A DNA stretch of 64,000 bases, from assembly GCF_963576675.1 (NCBI RefSeq), contig NC_088912.1, positions 96,501,895-96,565,894 of the forward strand, in the 5' to 3' direction. This DNA is from Euphorbia lathyris. Taxonomy: Eukaryota > Streptophyta > Magnoliopsida > Malpighiales > Euphorbiaceae. The notes beneath the pieces are model-generated. The model was not told the DNA's origin. It ran no database searches and saw only the letters and a list, made by a program, of their open reading frames with translations. This document shows, in pieces, positions 10,592 through 22,255 of the stretch (positions are counted from its first letter, which is position 1; each line of letters starts with the position of its first letter). The position numbers and the translations under genes were made by a program.

Positions 10592-11470
10592 TATTCAGCT
10601 ACATTTGAAAACTTGATCATTCAATTCGAATTCAATTACATTTTAATATCTAGTATAGATTGTATCGAATGAAAGATGATATCGAACAATCTAAAATCTA
10701 AAGGGCATGTTTACTGAAGCTTAGAGTATTTCTAAATCTAAACAAAAAGTTTATCAAAACAATTGGAATAGATAATTCAATACTTGGGTATAACCTATAC
10801 AAATAATACTTAATTACCTTCGTGAAACAATTTCCCCCAAAGCAATCTCTGATTAAATTTTATTCAAATAGAAGTTCTCAAAAAAATTAGAAGGAAGAAA
10901 ATTCGAACTTTGAGAAAAGTATGCATCTTGGTTGTTGCATTTGCTTAACTTCTAAAATACTATTATTGGCCTTAATCCTCCCATCCCATGTATACTTTTA
11001 TATCTGCAAAATTCATGGTGGAAACACTCTATGTGTCACGTATGTTAGAAGATCACAAACTTCAAGGATCTAAAAGGATATTATGAGTGAATTATGGAGA
11101 ATTCTGTTATTATGTTGTTGAGTTGTTTTAATATTACTTTAGTTATTTGTGTAATGTTTTTGGTAATTTCCTAAACAACTGCGTGAGGCATTAGAAGTTA
11201 TTGGTCCCAAATTCTATTTTGGACTGTTGTGACAGTTAATGATGTAACAGCTGTACTAGAAACCGTTTTGTTATTTCTTTATAGGGTTACACCTTGTACT
11301 GGAGAATTATCAAAAGGTTAATGAATTATTCCTTACTTTCTTCTACAATTCTTCTCTCTTCTCTTCTCTTCTCTATTCTTCTATCCTAAATTCTTTATTG
11401 TCATAACCCTAATTCTGACACTATACATACATCATCTTTTCCTGATCTCTGAATAATACAATTGCATCCA
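10592..11470. other. Non-coding; possible decayed Copia solo LTR near 11037-11430
   Basis: No gene. From about 11039 (TGTTAGAAGATC) to about 11430 (AATTCTGACA) the sequence has the look of a Copia LTR, with a pyrimidine (TTCTC)n tract near its end. I found no target duplication or second LTR, so this is weak. Confidence 0.3.
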
Positions 11471-11471
11471 A

Positions 11472-11490
11472 GTTGTTGTAGTATAGTGGC
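11472..11490 (+). other. tRNA-Asp 5'-end-like fragment
   Basis: GTTGTTGTAGTATAGTGGC closely matches the start of plant tRNA-Asp(GTC), including an A-box-like TAGTATAGTGG. The anticodon arm and B box are absent, so it is not a tRNA gene. It may be a retro-copied tRNA fragment. Confidence 0.4.
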
Positions 11491-11999
11491 AATGGCGATA
11501 TTTTTTAACAACGGAAACCTTTTACTTTATCAAAGCTCGGCTCATCATAATTTATATTTTACTATAATATCAAATAAAATAAAAGAATTTTGAAGTGAGC
11601 TACATATCAATTATAATTATTAAATATAAATAATATTCAATATTATTCATGAGCTTATTCACGAGCTTCTATCGAGCTTGTTCACGAGCCACTATCGAGG
11701 CTGTTCGTGAACATTATAATTAAACTTGTTTATGAATTTGATCACAACCTATAACTGAGCCTGCTAGCGAGCTTTGTCGTGCTCAAGTTCGGTTCGTTTA
11801 CAAATCGAGCCGACCACCGAACCGCTAATGAGCAGTTCGACTCATTTACAAAAATGGATGTACGTGTTGTGTTGTGTTGAATTTGACAAACCAAATTCGA
11901 TCCTCAACTCAATTGCAAAGTCCATGAATACAATACAAGTATATTAAACAACTTGAATACACGTTATGTGGCGCTTACTCAATCAATTAGATCTGTTAT
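11491..11999. other. Non-coding; degenerate GAGCTT/CGAGC repeats
   Basis: 11648-11840 is rich in repeated words such as TCACGAGCTT, ATCGAGCTTG and TTCACGAGCC in degenerate tandem form, a common plant repeat type. No gene. Confidence 0.4.
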
Positions 12000-13299
12000 G
12001 AGAAATTTTAGTATGTGCCTAGCATACCATCTAGGATAGATGATGTGGTATGCTAAACCCAATAAAAATATGACAAGTGTTAAACACATAAAAAGTCATT
12101 AAAAGACAGAAAACACCCCCTAATATCACGATCTAATTATGCAGTCCTCCTTCTTCACGTCTTGCCTCTTTGTTTTCTACATCTGTCCTAAAAAGATTAA
12201 TCTTCTCTCAGTTTATCTCTTTATACTGTCTCATGGATCTGGCTTTTGTTTATATAGAGTTTCTGATGCAATTGGTCTTTTATACTCCTTGTGTTCTTAA
12301 GTTTTTCTTTAATGCGATAGCCCTTAATTCGACGAATTGAAACAAATAGGTTGGAAGAAGCCAAATGCCCGTGATGAACAGGGCGGTGGGAAATCAAAGA
12401 AAAAAGCAGATTGTGATCTGTTTTAGAACAATACTTGAAATCGAATATTTATGGGATAAGTGAAACATTTGGAGCTTTATGGGCTAACTATGAAATCTGG
12501 AAAATTGCACAGAACAAAAAAAACTGCAATTTATATACTGATTTTTTAAACATTAATTGAAGAGCAGCAACCTATCTGGGTTAATTGTTTCTGAAAAATT
12601 CTATAAAGAATAGGAATTGAAAGAGGCGGCATAAAAAATCTATAAAACTGAACCTCATAAAAATTAACCCATATAATTTTTAGTTTTAATTCGTCTCAAT
12701 CTTCTGTTGGCCGGAGTGGATCTTCTAATGGAAGGTGGATTTCTTATGAAAATTTAAGAATTTAACCAATAAAAATAAAACCCATATAATTTCTTCTCAA
12801 CAACTCTAAGATTCATGTTCTTTTTCCAGATTCGAGTTCAACACTCAGAAATCTCAAAAAGGCTTCTTCAATTAGATTGGGTAATTTACATCTCAGAGTC
12901 TCTTCTATCACCTCCAATTTTGGAACTTCACCTGTGCCTACTTTAATCTTCTCTCCACCACAACACTTTATTTATTGGCATGTCGCCGTCGCCGATGAAA
13001 AAAGCACTTCGTTTATTGGCCTGTTGGTGTCATCGATGAAAGAAGAAGATCCTGCTCGACCACCAATTAGACCAAAAATATGTTTTTAAGAAATCAGAAA
13101 ATAATTGTTTCCTCCATGTCTTTGTGTGGGTCGGTGGATTTGCACGGCGGAGAAGGGACGGCAGGAAGCAGGCAGAAGGTACTATTAATCAAAGAGAAAG
13201 GAAAATATTAATTAAAATCCTATGTGTCTAATATTCATTGGGCATGGCATACCATGTCATACTGTGACATGGTATACATGGCGTATTGTATAATTTCTC
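12000..13299. mobile_element. Possible non-autonomous TIR element (~1.3 kb)
   Basis: The left end GAGAAATTTTAGTATGTGCC and the right end GGCGTATTGTATAATTTCTC are imperfect inverted repeats. The similarity continues inwards through a CATACCA...ACCCAAT-type block over about 90 bp. No clear target duplication was found. The interior has short open frames (for example 12877-13089, 70 codons) with no family I recognise; captured gene pieces are possible. Confidence 0.4.
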
Positions 13300-13547
13300 C
13301 AAAGAAGCAAGTATCAGGCATGCTTGAAATGTTTTACAAGCACATAGATAGATAGAGGCCTTCCCACAAACTACTTCAATTAAAGGGTGAAGTTAGTGTG
13401 TAAGTGCAAAAATATAACATAACACAAAAAAGAAAATCAGAGTATATCATTATGATCTTTATAAATCATATAAGGAAATATAAACATCTTACCAATCGAG
13501 CAAAAAGACAACGGGAGAAGAAAAACTACCACAACCAGAGTATATCA
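13300..13547. other. Non-coding spacer
   Basis: AT-rich, no ORF or repeat of note. Confidence 0.4.
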
Positions 13548-13673
13548 TTATGATCTTGGGTAAACTACACCAATGGTACCTGAACTTTACATAGTTTACA
13601 CTTTGATACCTAGATTACATTTTATTCTAAAAATATACCTGAAGTAACGATGACCGGACAATTTAGTATATTT

Positions 13674-14250
13674 CTAGGAAGCACCGACTCGGGTGCGGAC
13701 ACGGCAAACGGCATTTTTAGAAAATATGAGACACGGGTGCGGCGGGGACACGGCAAATTTTATATAATTAATTTTATATATATTAGATATAAAAAAATAT
13801 ATAAAAAACTTTATAAATCACAAATATATAAAAAAACTTGCTATAATTAATTTATGTTGAAGAACACGACAAGAACACAAGAAGGGGAAGAATCGCACAA
13901 GAACTATGATGCGCCGCAGGGAGTGGAAGAATCGCACATGAAGAGACAGTTTTTGATTTGCGATTTGGGTTGTGAATCGCACAGGAAGAATCGCACAGGA
14001 TGTTGTGAATCGTAGGAAGAAGAATCGCGATTTGGGTTGCGATACAGGTGAGTGGGTCTAATTTAGGTTTTTGTGGTAAAATATTTAATTGATCCTTAGA
14101 TTTTGTAATTTTTTTTAAAAAAACCCTAATGCCGAGTCCCCATCCGTGTCCCGCCGTGTCCAACTTTCCGGCCGTGTCGCCGCCGTGTCCCCGAGTCCGG
14201 CGAGTCTGACTCGGCCACGGCGACCCCGGGGAAGTGTCCGTGCTTCATAG
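13674..14250. mobile_element. Non-autonomous hAT element, 8-bp TSD GTATATTT
   Basis: Termini CTAGGAAGCACCGACTC and its partner (GTGTCCGTGCTTCATAG) are inverted repeats. GTATATTT stands at 13666-13673 and 14251-14258. Ends are rich in CGTGTCC/GGACACGG words. It lies inside the left arm of the 13558-14858 foldback. No ORF I trust. Confidence 0.8.
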
Positions 14251-14291
14251 GTATATTTTTACCGGCTATGACCGGTCAACGTGAGTTTCAT

Positions 14292-14708
14292 GAGTTAATT
14301 ACATTATGGTACCCGAACTTTACCATAATTCACACTTCGGTACCTGGATTTTATTTTATCATAAAAACATAACACAAGTAAAGGTGATTGAAAGGTTTAG
14401 TTCATTTGATCGGTTAGTGACCGGGTAACATGAACTAAACATTGGGACTCACCATACACTCAATTAACATAAAATTATAATATTGTCATTTATGAGCTAA
14501 ATGACAGTATTATACTTTTATGTTAATTGAGTATATGATTGGTCTCAATTTTGAATTTAAAATGGTCGGGTTGATCAATCACTGATCGGTCAAATATACT
14601 AAAATATTGAGTCATCTTTACTTGAAGTGTATTTTTTGGACAAAATGAAATCTAGGTATCAAAATGTGAATTCGGGTAAAGTTCAGGTACCATCAGTGTA
14701 ATTTACTC
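14292..14708. mobile_element. Foldback element nested in the loop of a related foldback
   Basis: It begins GAGTTAATTACATTATGG and ends CCATCAGTGTAATTTACTC, with arms related to those of the enclosing element (GGTACCCGAACTTTACC / GGTAAAGTTCAGGTACC). It sits at the centre of the enclosing palindrome. No clear target duplication. Confidence 0.65.
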
Positions 14709-14868
14709 ATCAAAATCGCATTGACCAGCCATTAACCGGTAAAATATACTTAATTGTCCGGTCATCGTTACTTCGGGTATATTTTTGAGACAAAATGTAA
14801 TCTAGGTACCAAAGTGTGAATTAGGGTAAAGTTCAGATACCATTGGTGTAATTTACTCTTATGATCTT

Positions 14869-15888
14869 TATACACCATTTGCTGCTACTCTATCCTTTCC
14901 CTTTGGTTTACCATACTGTCTCTCTATAAAGAACAAAGAAAGTAGCTTCTATCTATCATCTTAGATACTGACATTCAACAAAACATCCAAGAATAATTTG
15001 GATCAGTCAAACAAATACTAACTCAACTTCATGTAATTTTTCTACTTTGGTTCAACCACGCCCTTGAAATTGAAAATTGCAGCTCTCGTCCCGGAGTGAA
15101 CCTTTTCTTCATTCTATTAATATAAGTTGATTCTCATATTCAAAAATCACAATAATTGATCTTTAAGGTGCTTCCTCTATGAATTAGAACCATGTGCTTG
15201 AGCTGCAAATTTAACTAAATTTCACAACCATTCTTGAAATGATTTATCACTCTGTACTATGTATTTAGTACTACAATACAATTAGGCAAGTACAGACCAT
15301 TGACAACCACATAAATAGGGGCTTTCAGACAAACTACTAATAGAAAAACATCAACCAGTAATATATTTAGCATGAAAAAGCAAGTAGGCATACTGTTATA
15401 ATTTTCAGAAACTTAACTATCATACATAGAATCTATACTATCTTTGAATCGGATTCCTAAGTTATGCATTATATAGAGATAAACAGAACTAACCAGTAGC
15501 AGCTGCAAAATCTTTCTTGGTGAAGAATGATCCTGGATTTGTACTTCATCTTAAACTAGGCTTACATTAAACTGAATCCATTAAATAACTGATACAATTA
15601 AATGACAGAAATATAAACAACCATGAACTAAATTATAAGAAAGAAGATCAATCTTCTCCATATATTTGATCGAAACAGCATAGCATATTGATTTTGCAAA
15701 ACTTACAATCAATTAAGGAATTTTACAAATATAGGCTGCAAAGCCAGAGACTGTAAAATGCAGAATCAACAACATAAAAAATGTAATGCATATCACCAAT
15801 TAGATACATATAGCATAACAAATTGAAATTACATTTTAATTGTTGTCTTCAACAAGTGCGAATACAGCTTAACTAAGGCATCTACTTG
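14869..15888. other. 3' flank of the mTERF pseudogene, non-coding
   Basis: No gene. Parts (for example AATCTTTCTTGGTG near 15510 and ATCCTGGATTT near 15530) resemble the 3' flank of the intact mTERF gene near 57645-57680, so the duplication that made the pseudogene included downstream DNA. Confidence 0.45.
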
Positions 15889-17234
15889 TCATTCTTCATC
15901 TTTTCGAGATTTCCTTTTATCAGAAATATTTAACTTCTGGTTATATAAATTAATCAAATGAGGAGCTTCCTCATGACATTTCACATATTTTTCCAAGAAA
16001 ACTTCTCTGTACATCTGAACACACTAGTTATCGCTGAGTCCAATTTAACCAGACCCTTCGACGACAGAAATTCAATAACTGCACCTCTTGGAATTAGCCT
16101 CTTCTTCAAGAAGTATCCAAGCAGCACAGGGAGATTCACAATGACTGAAGAATCTAAACCCAATTTATTAACATAAAAATCCATTTTACTCATTATTTTA
16201 TCATATGAGAATGCCATACACAATGGATGCTTCTTGAAGGCAGTAGTAACATCTTCATCAGGCACTAGTGAATACCAATATTGCTTCTACAAAATGACAC
16301 TTCAAAGGATTGAATCCCATTTCCTTCACTTCCTCCACAATCTTTCTGAATTTGACTGGATTTGTATCGATGATGCATCGCCAATTGATTTTCTAAGCTC
16401 CTTTCCAAGATCCAGGGATTGATGGTGAAGATTCTTACAAGTTCAGGGGTTGAAGCTCCTACAGAGAGAAAGAACTCAACTTTGGGGGAAATAGTCTTCT
16501 CTGGATCACAATGTAGCATTTTAGGGAACTTCTTGATCATTTCAGAGATTTGGGTTTTTGAAAATCCAAACTTTTGGAAACGGGATAAAACTGAATCAGG
16601 CTGCTCAAAGATTCAAATTGGACACTTTTAGAAACTGACAAGGCAGATCCAGGAGATAATCCACATGTTTTTGTGAGGTAAGAAACAGTGAAAGAGGGTG
16701 GATTATAAGAGATCTTTCTTTGCTTATTTCGGATTTGAATATCACAGGATTGAATTCATTAGGAGCTTTGGATTTGGTTCCTTTGACCCTCAAAAGACCC
16801 CAGCCCCCTGTCTCCACCCCAGCCTGGCACTATCAGATTTGGTTCCTTCCACCTTCAAAAAAGAACCTTATCTGCAACCACATTCAGTTCTCATCTCCAA
16901 GATTCTTGGAATCGGCTCATTTGCAACCAATTCCATCAATCGCCTTAGGCAAAAACTTAAGGCTCCGGCCAAGAATCCAAAATTTTGGAAAGAAGATAGG
17001 ACCGAATCTGGCTGCTCAGGGGTTCAAATTGGACACTTTTGGAAGTTGATAACGCCAATTCAGGAGATAATCGACATGTTTTTTTGAGGTAAGAAACAGT
17101 AAAAGAGTCTGGACTATCAGCATCACTTGAAAAGTGTCTAGGTGATAACGAAACCACCATTGATGGGTTAGATGTAAAGTTGTGCCCATTTCTAGAATGA
17201 AGAAGAGTTTTACAGATAAAACGAAACATGACAA
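15889..17234 (-). pseudogene. mTERF-family pseudogene with duplicated N-terminus and internal deletion
   Basis: Fragments match the intact mTERF gene at 57910-59091. Two N-terminal copies are present: about 16957-17229 (FICKTLLHS..., then SFTVSYLKKTCRLSPELALS) and about 16605-16820. The middle follows as FPKMLHCDPEKTISPKVEFF and ELVRIFTINPWILERSLENQL at 16400-16540. A stretch of roughly 100 residues is missing after SLENQL. The C-terminal part is FYVNKLGLDSSVIVNLPVLL and KGLVKLDSAIT at 15981-16265, ending after a frameshift at a stop at 15889-15891. mTERF proteins bind organelle nucleic acid through about 30-residue helical repeats; the gaps and frameshifts here exclude a working protein. Plus-strand open frames through the region are antisense by-products. 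Confidence 0.85.
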
Positions 17235-17344
17235 CTGATGCTAAAGAGTCGAAAGAAAAATCTGACCTTTAATAGATACGAAGAGAAGTCGATAATCTGA
17301 TTTGAACTAACAAAACCAATTGCAGCAGCAAGCAAAACCCTAAC

Positions 17345-17749
17345 GGAGCGTTTGGTATTCTATTGGAATAGGGATAAGGATAAATGTTGGGATATGGAGA
17401 AGGGTAAATAGTTGGGATAAGGATAAAAATATAATTCGAGAATTATTATTCAATGTTTGGTACGTGGGATAGTGATAAGGATAAAATAATAAATTTTAAT
17501 ATTTTAACCTTATTTAAACTACATAACATTAATTTGAGGGATAAGATGGACTTTTCCATCCTATTAAAATCGCATGAGCTTATCCCACCTCCTTATACCA
17601 CCCCCCTCCTTATACCACCCCCCTCCTGGGTATAGGATTTGAGGGATGAGAGACTTATCTCTCGTCTGTCTCACTCTTCTATCTCACAAACAAACGCGGG
17701 ATAACTTATCTCGTGTTTTTTATCCATATCCCACCTTCTATATCCCCCG
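17345..17749. mobile_element. MITE-like sequence upstream of the mTERF pseudogene
   Basis: It begins GGAGCGTTTGGTATTC, a common MITE start, and is rich in GGGATAAGG/CTTATCCC words in both orientations. It contains a short duplicated CCTTATACCACCCCCCT. The right end is unclear because the 17753 MITE begins there. Confidence 0.35.
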
Positions 17750-17752
17750 TAA

Positions 17753-18057
17753 GGGTCTGCTTGGATTGAGGTTAGTGGAGGTTAAGTAAAGGGAGGTTAT
17801 TTTTCTAACCTTGCTTGGGTAGGAGTTTAAATGGAGGTTATTTTTCTAACATTGCTTAACCTTGGGAAGAAGTTTAAGTTTAAATGAAGGTTAAATGAGG
17901 TTAAATGGAAGTTCAAAATACTTCAATTTCAGTCCCACCAAATTGGTGGGATCTGGAGGTTCTCTAACCTCCCCTCCCTTTCCCTTTGCCTCCCTTCTCC
18001 TCCCTTTAATTAACCTCCCTTTAGTGAACGTTGTGAAACCTTCATCCAAGCGGACCC
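17753..18057. mobile_element. PIF/Harbinger-type MITE, TSD TAA
   Basis: It starts GGGTCTGCTTGGAT and ends ATCCAAGCGGACCC, with TAA at 17750-17752 and 18058-18060. Arms carry GAGGTTA/TAACCTCC repeats. The flank after 18060 (AGAGAGAAGAGA, CTATGCCGTTTACT) resembles the upstream flank of the intact mTERF gene at about 60825-60860, so it inserted in the pseudogene's old 5' region. Confidence 0.8.
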
Positions 18058-18060
18058 TAA

Positions 18061-18424
18061 AGAGAGAAGAGAGATTCATGGAAAGTGTGAAAGGCAGGGG
18101 TTCCAGTTTCCACGGCTGGTAGCGCTAAAACTATGCCGTTTACTCCTTGGCAAAACATTAGTAAATCTTATTATATCAATTTATATGAATAAAATAACTG
18201 AAATTCCATTTTTGTTTCATTAAATTTATTTTAAAAAACTTACTATATAATATAATTTAACTAATTTATCTTTAATAAAAAATACTCAAAATTAATCTTT
18301 GATATTTAAAAAATTACATCATTTCACGTTAATTCTACATATTTTACTGCACTAAATCAGAATATGAAAATCTTGTTACTCTCAAACTCGTGTCTTTAAC
18401 TTTATTAAAATTCTATGTCTATTT
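18061..18424. other. AT-rich spacer
   Basis: The first 90 bases resemble the 5' flank of the intact mTERF gene. The rest is AT-rich with no gene. Confidence 0.4.
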
Positions 18425-19275
18425 AGCTCACTGGGATTCCTTCATTTGGTAACGCAGTTCGGGTAAGAACTCAAACTAAAGCCCCCCTACATCTGCGGGT
18501 CGTTCGACCATACCGACCGGCACAAAACAAAATATTCTATCAAAGATCACGGCGAACCAAGCCTGTGCGCAGCGCATTCATCTCTTGTCGGAATTTCTTT
18601 GACTTGCTGGCGTGACGTACGAGCTTGAGTAAGTTCTTTTTATTTAGGCCCTCTACATTTCCGCTTTACTCTAGGGAGGAATGACTTGGACGTTCCTACG
18701 AAACAAGACGGAGGGATGTCCTATGTTGGAGGAACAGCTAGTGAATCAGCTCACTTCTCCGAGAAAGATGGTTTCAATCTGGAGTTTACTAAAGAAAAAG
18801 GAAAGGAAACTCAAAAAAACTTCCATTTTTTCGTCCATTCTAAGGGCTTTTCTTTCATTCCTTTCATTCCTAGTTTCGGCTGTAGCTGTAGCATCCACTA
18901 CAAAATGATTTTTCGAGCGGCCTTAAACCGGTTCATCAGCCTAACGATCTGGCTTCTGTTCATTTTGTACATCTTTATGTACAAAGATGCGATAAGCCTT
19001 ACGCCGGATATTTTATGGAAATTAACTCTAAACTAAAGGAGATTTTTCGCTGGCTCCTTGACTGGGAAAGGCCTGGGCTCCCTCCGGAATGGAGCGAGGT
19101 GAAAGTGAAAGAGCTCTCAAAGACAGAGCAACTCGTCCAATTCATAAGGGGTCTATCCAGTTTTATTTCTTGGTTAAGCTCGTTCATCTCGAGCATAACC
19201 CAATTGACTTATCAGCTACGCCGTTTCTACTCGTGGATACAAGACTTATTCCGTTAAAACCCTAAGAAGGGCGGG
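18425..19275. other. Organelle-like (probably mitochondrial) insertion
   Basis: This stretch has balanced base composition and long overlapping open frames, unlike the AT-rich neighbours. Plus-strand frames at 18686-19036 (116 codons) and 19015-19257 (80 codons; FRWLLDWERPGLPPEWSEVK, with a hydrophobic segment) look like plant mitochondrial ORFs. I do not recognise the genes. Nuclear copies of mitochondrial DNA are common in plants. The assignment rests on composition and style only. Confidence 0.4.
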
Positions 19276-19328
19276 TCATAAAAGGTAGCCAAAGGGAAAC
19301 TTTTTGCTGGATTGAATCCATCTTTAAA

Positions 19329-19989
19329 GTGGTGTGCTGTGTCGTGACTTTCACTGTTGGCGTTGGCGATTTGGGTGTTCTTAACGCTATTGCTAGGGCA
19401 TTTGGGGGTAAGCAAATTGAAACAAGGGTTGATGATCAGGAACAACCTAGGAGGAGTAAGAGGCAAAGAACAGAAACGAGTTTCGGACCTGATTTTCTCA
19501 CAGCGTTCCTCACTGAGATGGAAGATGTGGATGGTTTGGATGAAATATATGGTATGTCTACAGGTAGTAGATGATGATCCCAAAACCTATGAAGAAGCTA
19601 TGGGGTCCGTGGGTGCGAGTTTCTGGAAGGAAGCGATCAATAGTGAACTTGAATCCATCATGGCAAACCAAACCTGGGAGTTGGTGGACCTACCAAAAGG
19701 TAATAGAGCTATAGGCTGCAAGTGGATTTTCAAGAGGAAAATGAAGACAGATGGCACAGTGGAAAGGTTCAAGGCAAGGCTTGTGATTATAGGGTTCTCA
19801 CAGAAGTTCGGCATTGAGAGTAAGGTGTGTAAGCTGAAGAAGTCGTTATATGGCTTGAAGCAGGCTCCGAAGCAATGGTATGAAAAATTTCATAATACTC
19901 TTCTTCGTTTTGGCTTTGTGGTTAATGATGGTGATGCATGCATGTGTGTATGTGTGTATTCGAAGATGTTTGGAAATGATTGCGTGTAA
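19329..19989 (+). pseudogene. Ty1/Copia polyprotein fragment (reverse transcriptase, internally deleted)
   Basis: A first frame (to 19574) ends [14 protein letters not shown] second frame then carries the start of Copia reverse transcriptase: [45 protein letters not shown] and [17 protein letters not shown]. It jumps directly to [20 protein letters not shown]. The section between, which should hold part of the palm, is deleted, and the catalytic YxDD that should follow the YGLKQAP block is not present. No LTRs, integrase or RNase H are seen nearby. It is a dead fragment. Confidence 0.8.
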
Positions 19990-20046
19990 TCACTGTTATA
20001 TTGAACTGTGATATACTCTCATAACTTTCAAAAATGACAAATTAAA

Positions 20047-20638
20047 GAATTAAGGTGTAAAAATACCCTTAACGTTTTAGGTCAGGAGTAATTTTTCCCC
20101 TACCGTCTAAAATGGTGCAATTTTACCCCTAAAGTTAGAAGTTAAGAGCAATTTTACCCATAACGTTAATAAATTGGGTCAATTTCAGACACTATTATAA
20201 AACACAGATATTTTTGTTCCTTATTCTACACCAATTGCATAACAATTCGTTCTAAAAAAAAGATTTCATGTTTTTTATAATTTAATAATAGAATTTCATA
20301 TTTAATATTTATAAAATCGGTGAATTTTTTGAATTTTTTTTTGTCTAATTCGTACAAAAAGACAGTATATTTTCTTTTATATTTTTATTTTTTCACATCT
20401 CAACAGATATTTGTGATTTGTTACTGATAAAATGACACACATATGAAGTGTAAATAATAAGATTCATGACCGAGAAAACATTTTGATGAATTATTTCTCA
20501 AATTAACCCAATTTATAAACGTTAGGGGTAAAATTGCTCTTGGCTTCCAACGTTAGGGGTAAAATTGCACCATTTTAGACGTTAGAGGTAAAATTGCTCA
20601 TGACGCAAAACCTTAGGGGTATTTTTGCACCTTAACCC
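20047..20638. mobile_element. Mutator-type foldback family F1, copy 1, 9-bp TSD CAAATTAAA
   Basis: The element starts GAATTAAGGTG and ends CACCTTAACCC, with CAAATTAAA at 20038-20046 and 20639-20647. Arms of about 145 bp carry three to four repeats of GGGGTAAAATTGC in one arm and its complement in the other. Two further copies lie at about 50489-51034 and 60965-61555. No coding capacity. Confidence 0.85.
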
Positions 20639-20711
20639 CAAATTAAATATAAAACATGGATGTTATGAATTTTTCAAGAGTTTTAATTAAAATAAATAAC
20701 AGTGAAAAAAT

Positions 20712-21022
20712 GGGTAAATTATATCCATAGCCACTTAATTTTGTCCATTTTTACAATATGACCACTAAATTTCAAAACGTAATATAAAAGCTACTGAAAT
20801 TTACACTGAATTATATTCATGATCATTATTGGTGTTGACTCACATAGTGAAAAGGATGGGTAAAATAGAAAAAAAAAAAAAACGTGTTGATGATGGATTT
20901 GAAGGTAAAAAAGTGGGTTAACAACAATAGTAAAATTCAGTAGCTTTTATGTTACACTTTAAAATTTAGTAGCCATACGTGAAAATAGAGCAAAGTTCAG
21001 TGGCAATGGATGTAATTTACCC
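20712..21022. mobile_element. Small foldback MITE
   Basis: GGGTAAATTATATCCATAGC at the left and GGCAATGGATGTAATTTACC at the right form inverted arms of about 95 bp. A-rich runs flank it, so the target duplication cannot be placed. Confidence 0.65.
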
Positions 21023-21149
21023 AAAAAAAAACTATAACCCATAAAAGAAAAATAAAAATAAAAAATTGGAAAGAAAAAGATTTGATCGTGAAGAATTCTA
21101 GTGTTAAAGGCAAAAATAAAATGATTTTTTTGAAAGGAAATAATATAAG

Positions 21150-21730
21150 CATTAATGGGCCACAGAAGGGCAAAAAAATAGTCATTACATCTAAAATTGA
21201 ACTAGGCATAAACGAAAAAAGAGTCGGACAAGTAGAGAAACGAGATCCCCTAGCCAGACCATGAGCGACCTCATTTGCTTGTCGTTTAACAAAAGAGACT
21301 GTGAACGAGTCATGTTGATGTAAAAGAGTTTGGCAGGTATCGATAATATCTTTGTATTCACTGTAATTTGTCGTCTGGGTGAGGACTGCATCCACTACAA
21401 CCTTAGTGTCTGATTCAAAAATCACCCCCTCATGTCTCGTTGATATAACCCAGATTATCGCTTCAAGTAATGTAGTGGATTCACATTATGCCGGCAGCGG
21501 GGTTCCTGCAAGGCCATTTTTTCTTGCTGCTACGAATCGCCCTGCATCATCCTGAAGCACAACGCTAATTTCGAATCGGCCCTCTACTGTGAAGATGGAA
21601 GCGTCAATGTTACATTTCAGCCATCCGGGCGGCGATAGGTGCCATTGAGGGCAGCCAGTAGGTAGTCGAGCTAGGGGAGTTGAAGCTTTCAGATTCCGGA
21701 TTTGCACCCAATCGTATAACGCTCCAAGAG
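21150..21730 (-). pseudogene. LINE-type RNase H domain, one nonsense codon
   Basis: Reading leftwards: PPGWLKCNIDASIF (first catalytic Asp strand), VVLQDDAGRFVAARK, then TAA at about 21489-21491, CESTTLLEAIIWV (Glu), GVIFESDTKVVVDAV (Asp), and FVKRQANEVAHGLAR (C-terminal helix). The frame is the same on both sides of the stop. This is the RVT_3-type RNase H found at the C-terminus of plant L1 LINEs and in some captured genes. Upstream of it the frame runs on into the terminal repeat at 22055-22163, so this domain lies inside whatever element that repeat bounds; a captured domain is possible. Confidence 0.7.
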
Positions 21731-22054
21731 CAGCAAAGCAGGTACGCGATATAGAGACGGTAGAGCTATATGATAAACGTAGAATAACGATTTCTTCGAT
21801 CTCCACAAGAAGAAAGAAACCAAGAGACGAGCAAACACATGAAGATAAAGAACCATGACTTAGTTTTCTAGCAATAGGAAGATGAAGAATCAAGAGATGA
21901 AGGGGGGAAGAAGAGAAACACATGGTGATGAAGAGAAATGGTGCAGATTTCGTAATATAAAGGAAGAGAGAAAGATCAAAAGTTTGGGAATCTTCTGGGG
22001 AAGAGAAACCATGCGCTAAGAAAGAGAAAGGGGAAGGGGGAAGATGAAAGGTTA

Positions 22055-22163
22055 AGGGTATTTTGGAAAATTCACACAAAAATAGTCTAGATATGTAGTA
22101 GGTTGAGTAAATAAGTTAAATATATAAATGAGTCTCCCATTTAATCCAATTTTGTAATTTTCC
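22055..22163. repeat. Terminal-type repeat, copy 2 (right-facing)
   Basis: GGTATTTTGGAAAATTC through TTTAATCCAATTTTG is the reverse complement of 6934-7044 and is collinear with 43231-43337. The inner side is to the left and holds the RNase H pseudogene. Confidence 0.6.
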
Positions 22164-22255
22164 CTTAGAATTATTGGTTTACCATGTTATAAAATCATGA
22201 TTCATTTAAGAAGAAATAAAATCGGCATTGAGGATAATTTTGTGGTATAGACATT

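Larger units (their letters stand above)
13558..14858. mobile_element. Mutator-type foldback element with 10-bp TSD, carrying two nested insertions
   Basis: Left GGGTAAACTACACCAATGG and right CCATTGGTGTAATTTACTC arms are inverted over more than 100 bp. TTATGATCTT flanks both sides (13548-13557, 14859-14868). The left arm is split by a hAT element (13674-14250), and the loop is occupied by a second member of the same foldback family (14292-14708). No coding capacity. Confidence 0.8.

Noticed and set aside
12877..13089. 70-codon ORF as a captured gene piece
   Set aside because: No recognisable domain; mentioned only within the possible TIR element.
16698..17087. Plus-strand ORFs of 109-129 codons
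   Set aside because: Antisense to the duplicated mTERF N-terminal pseudogene sequence; no family match.
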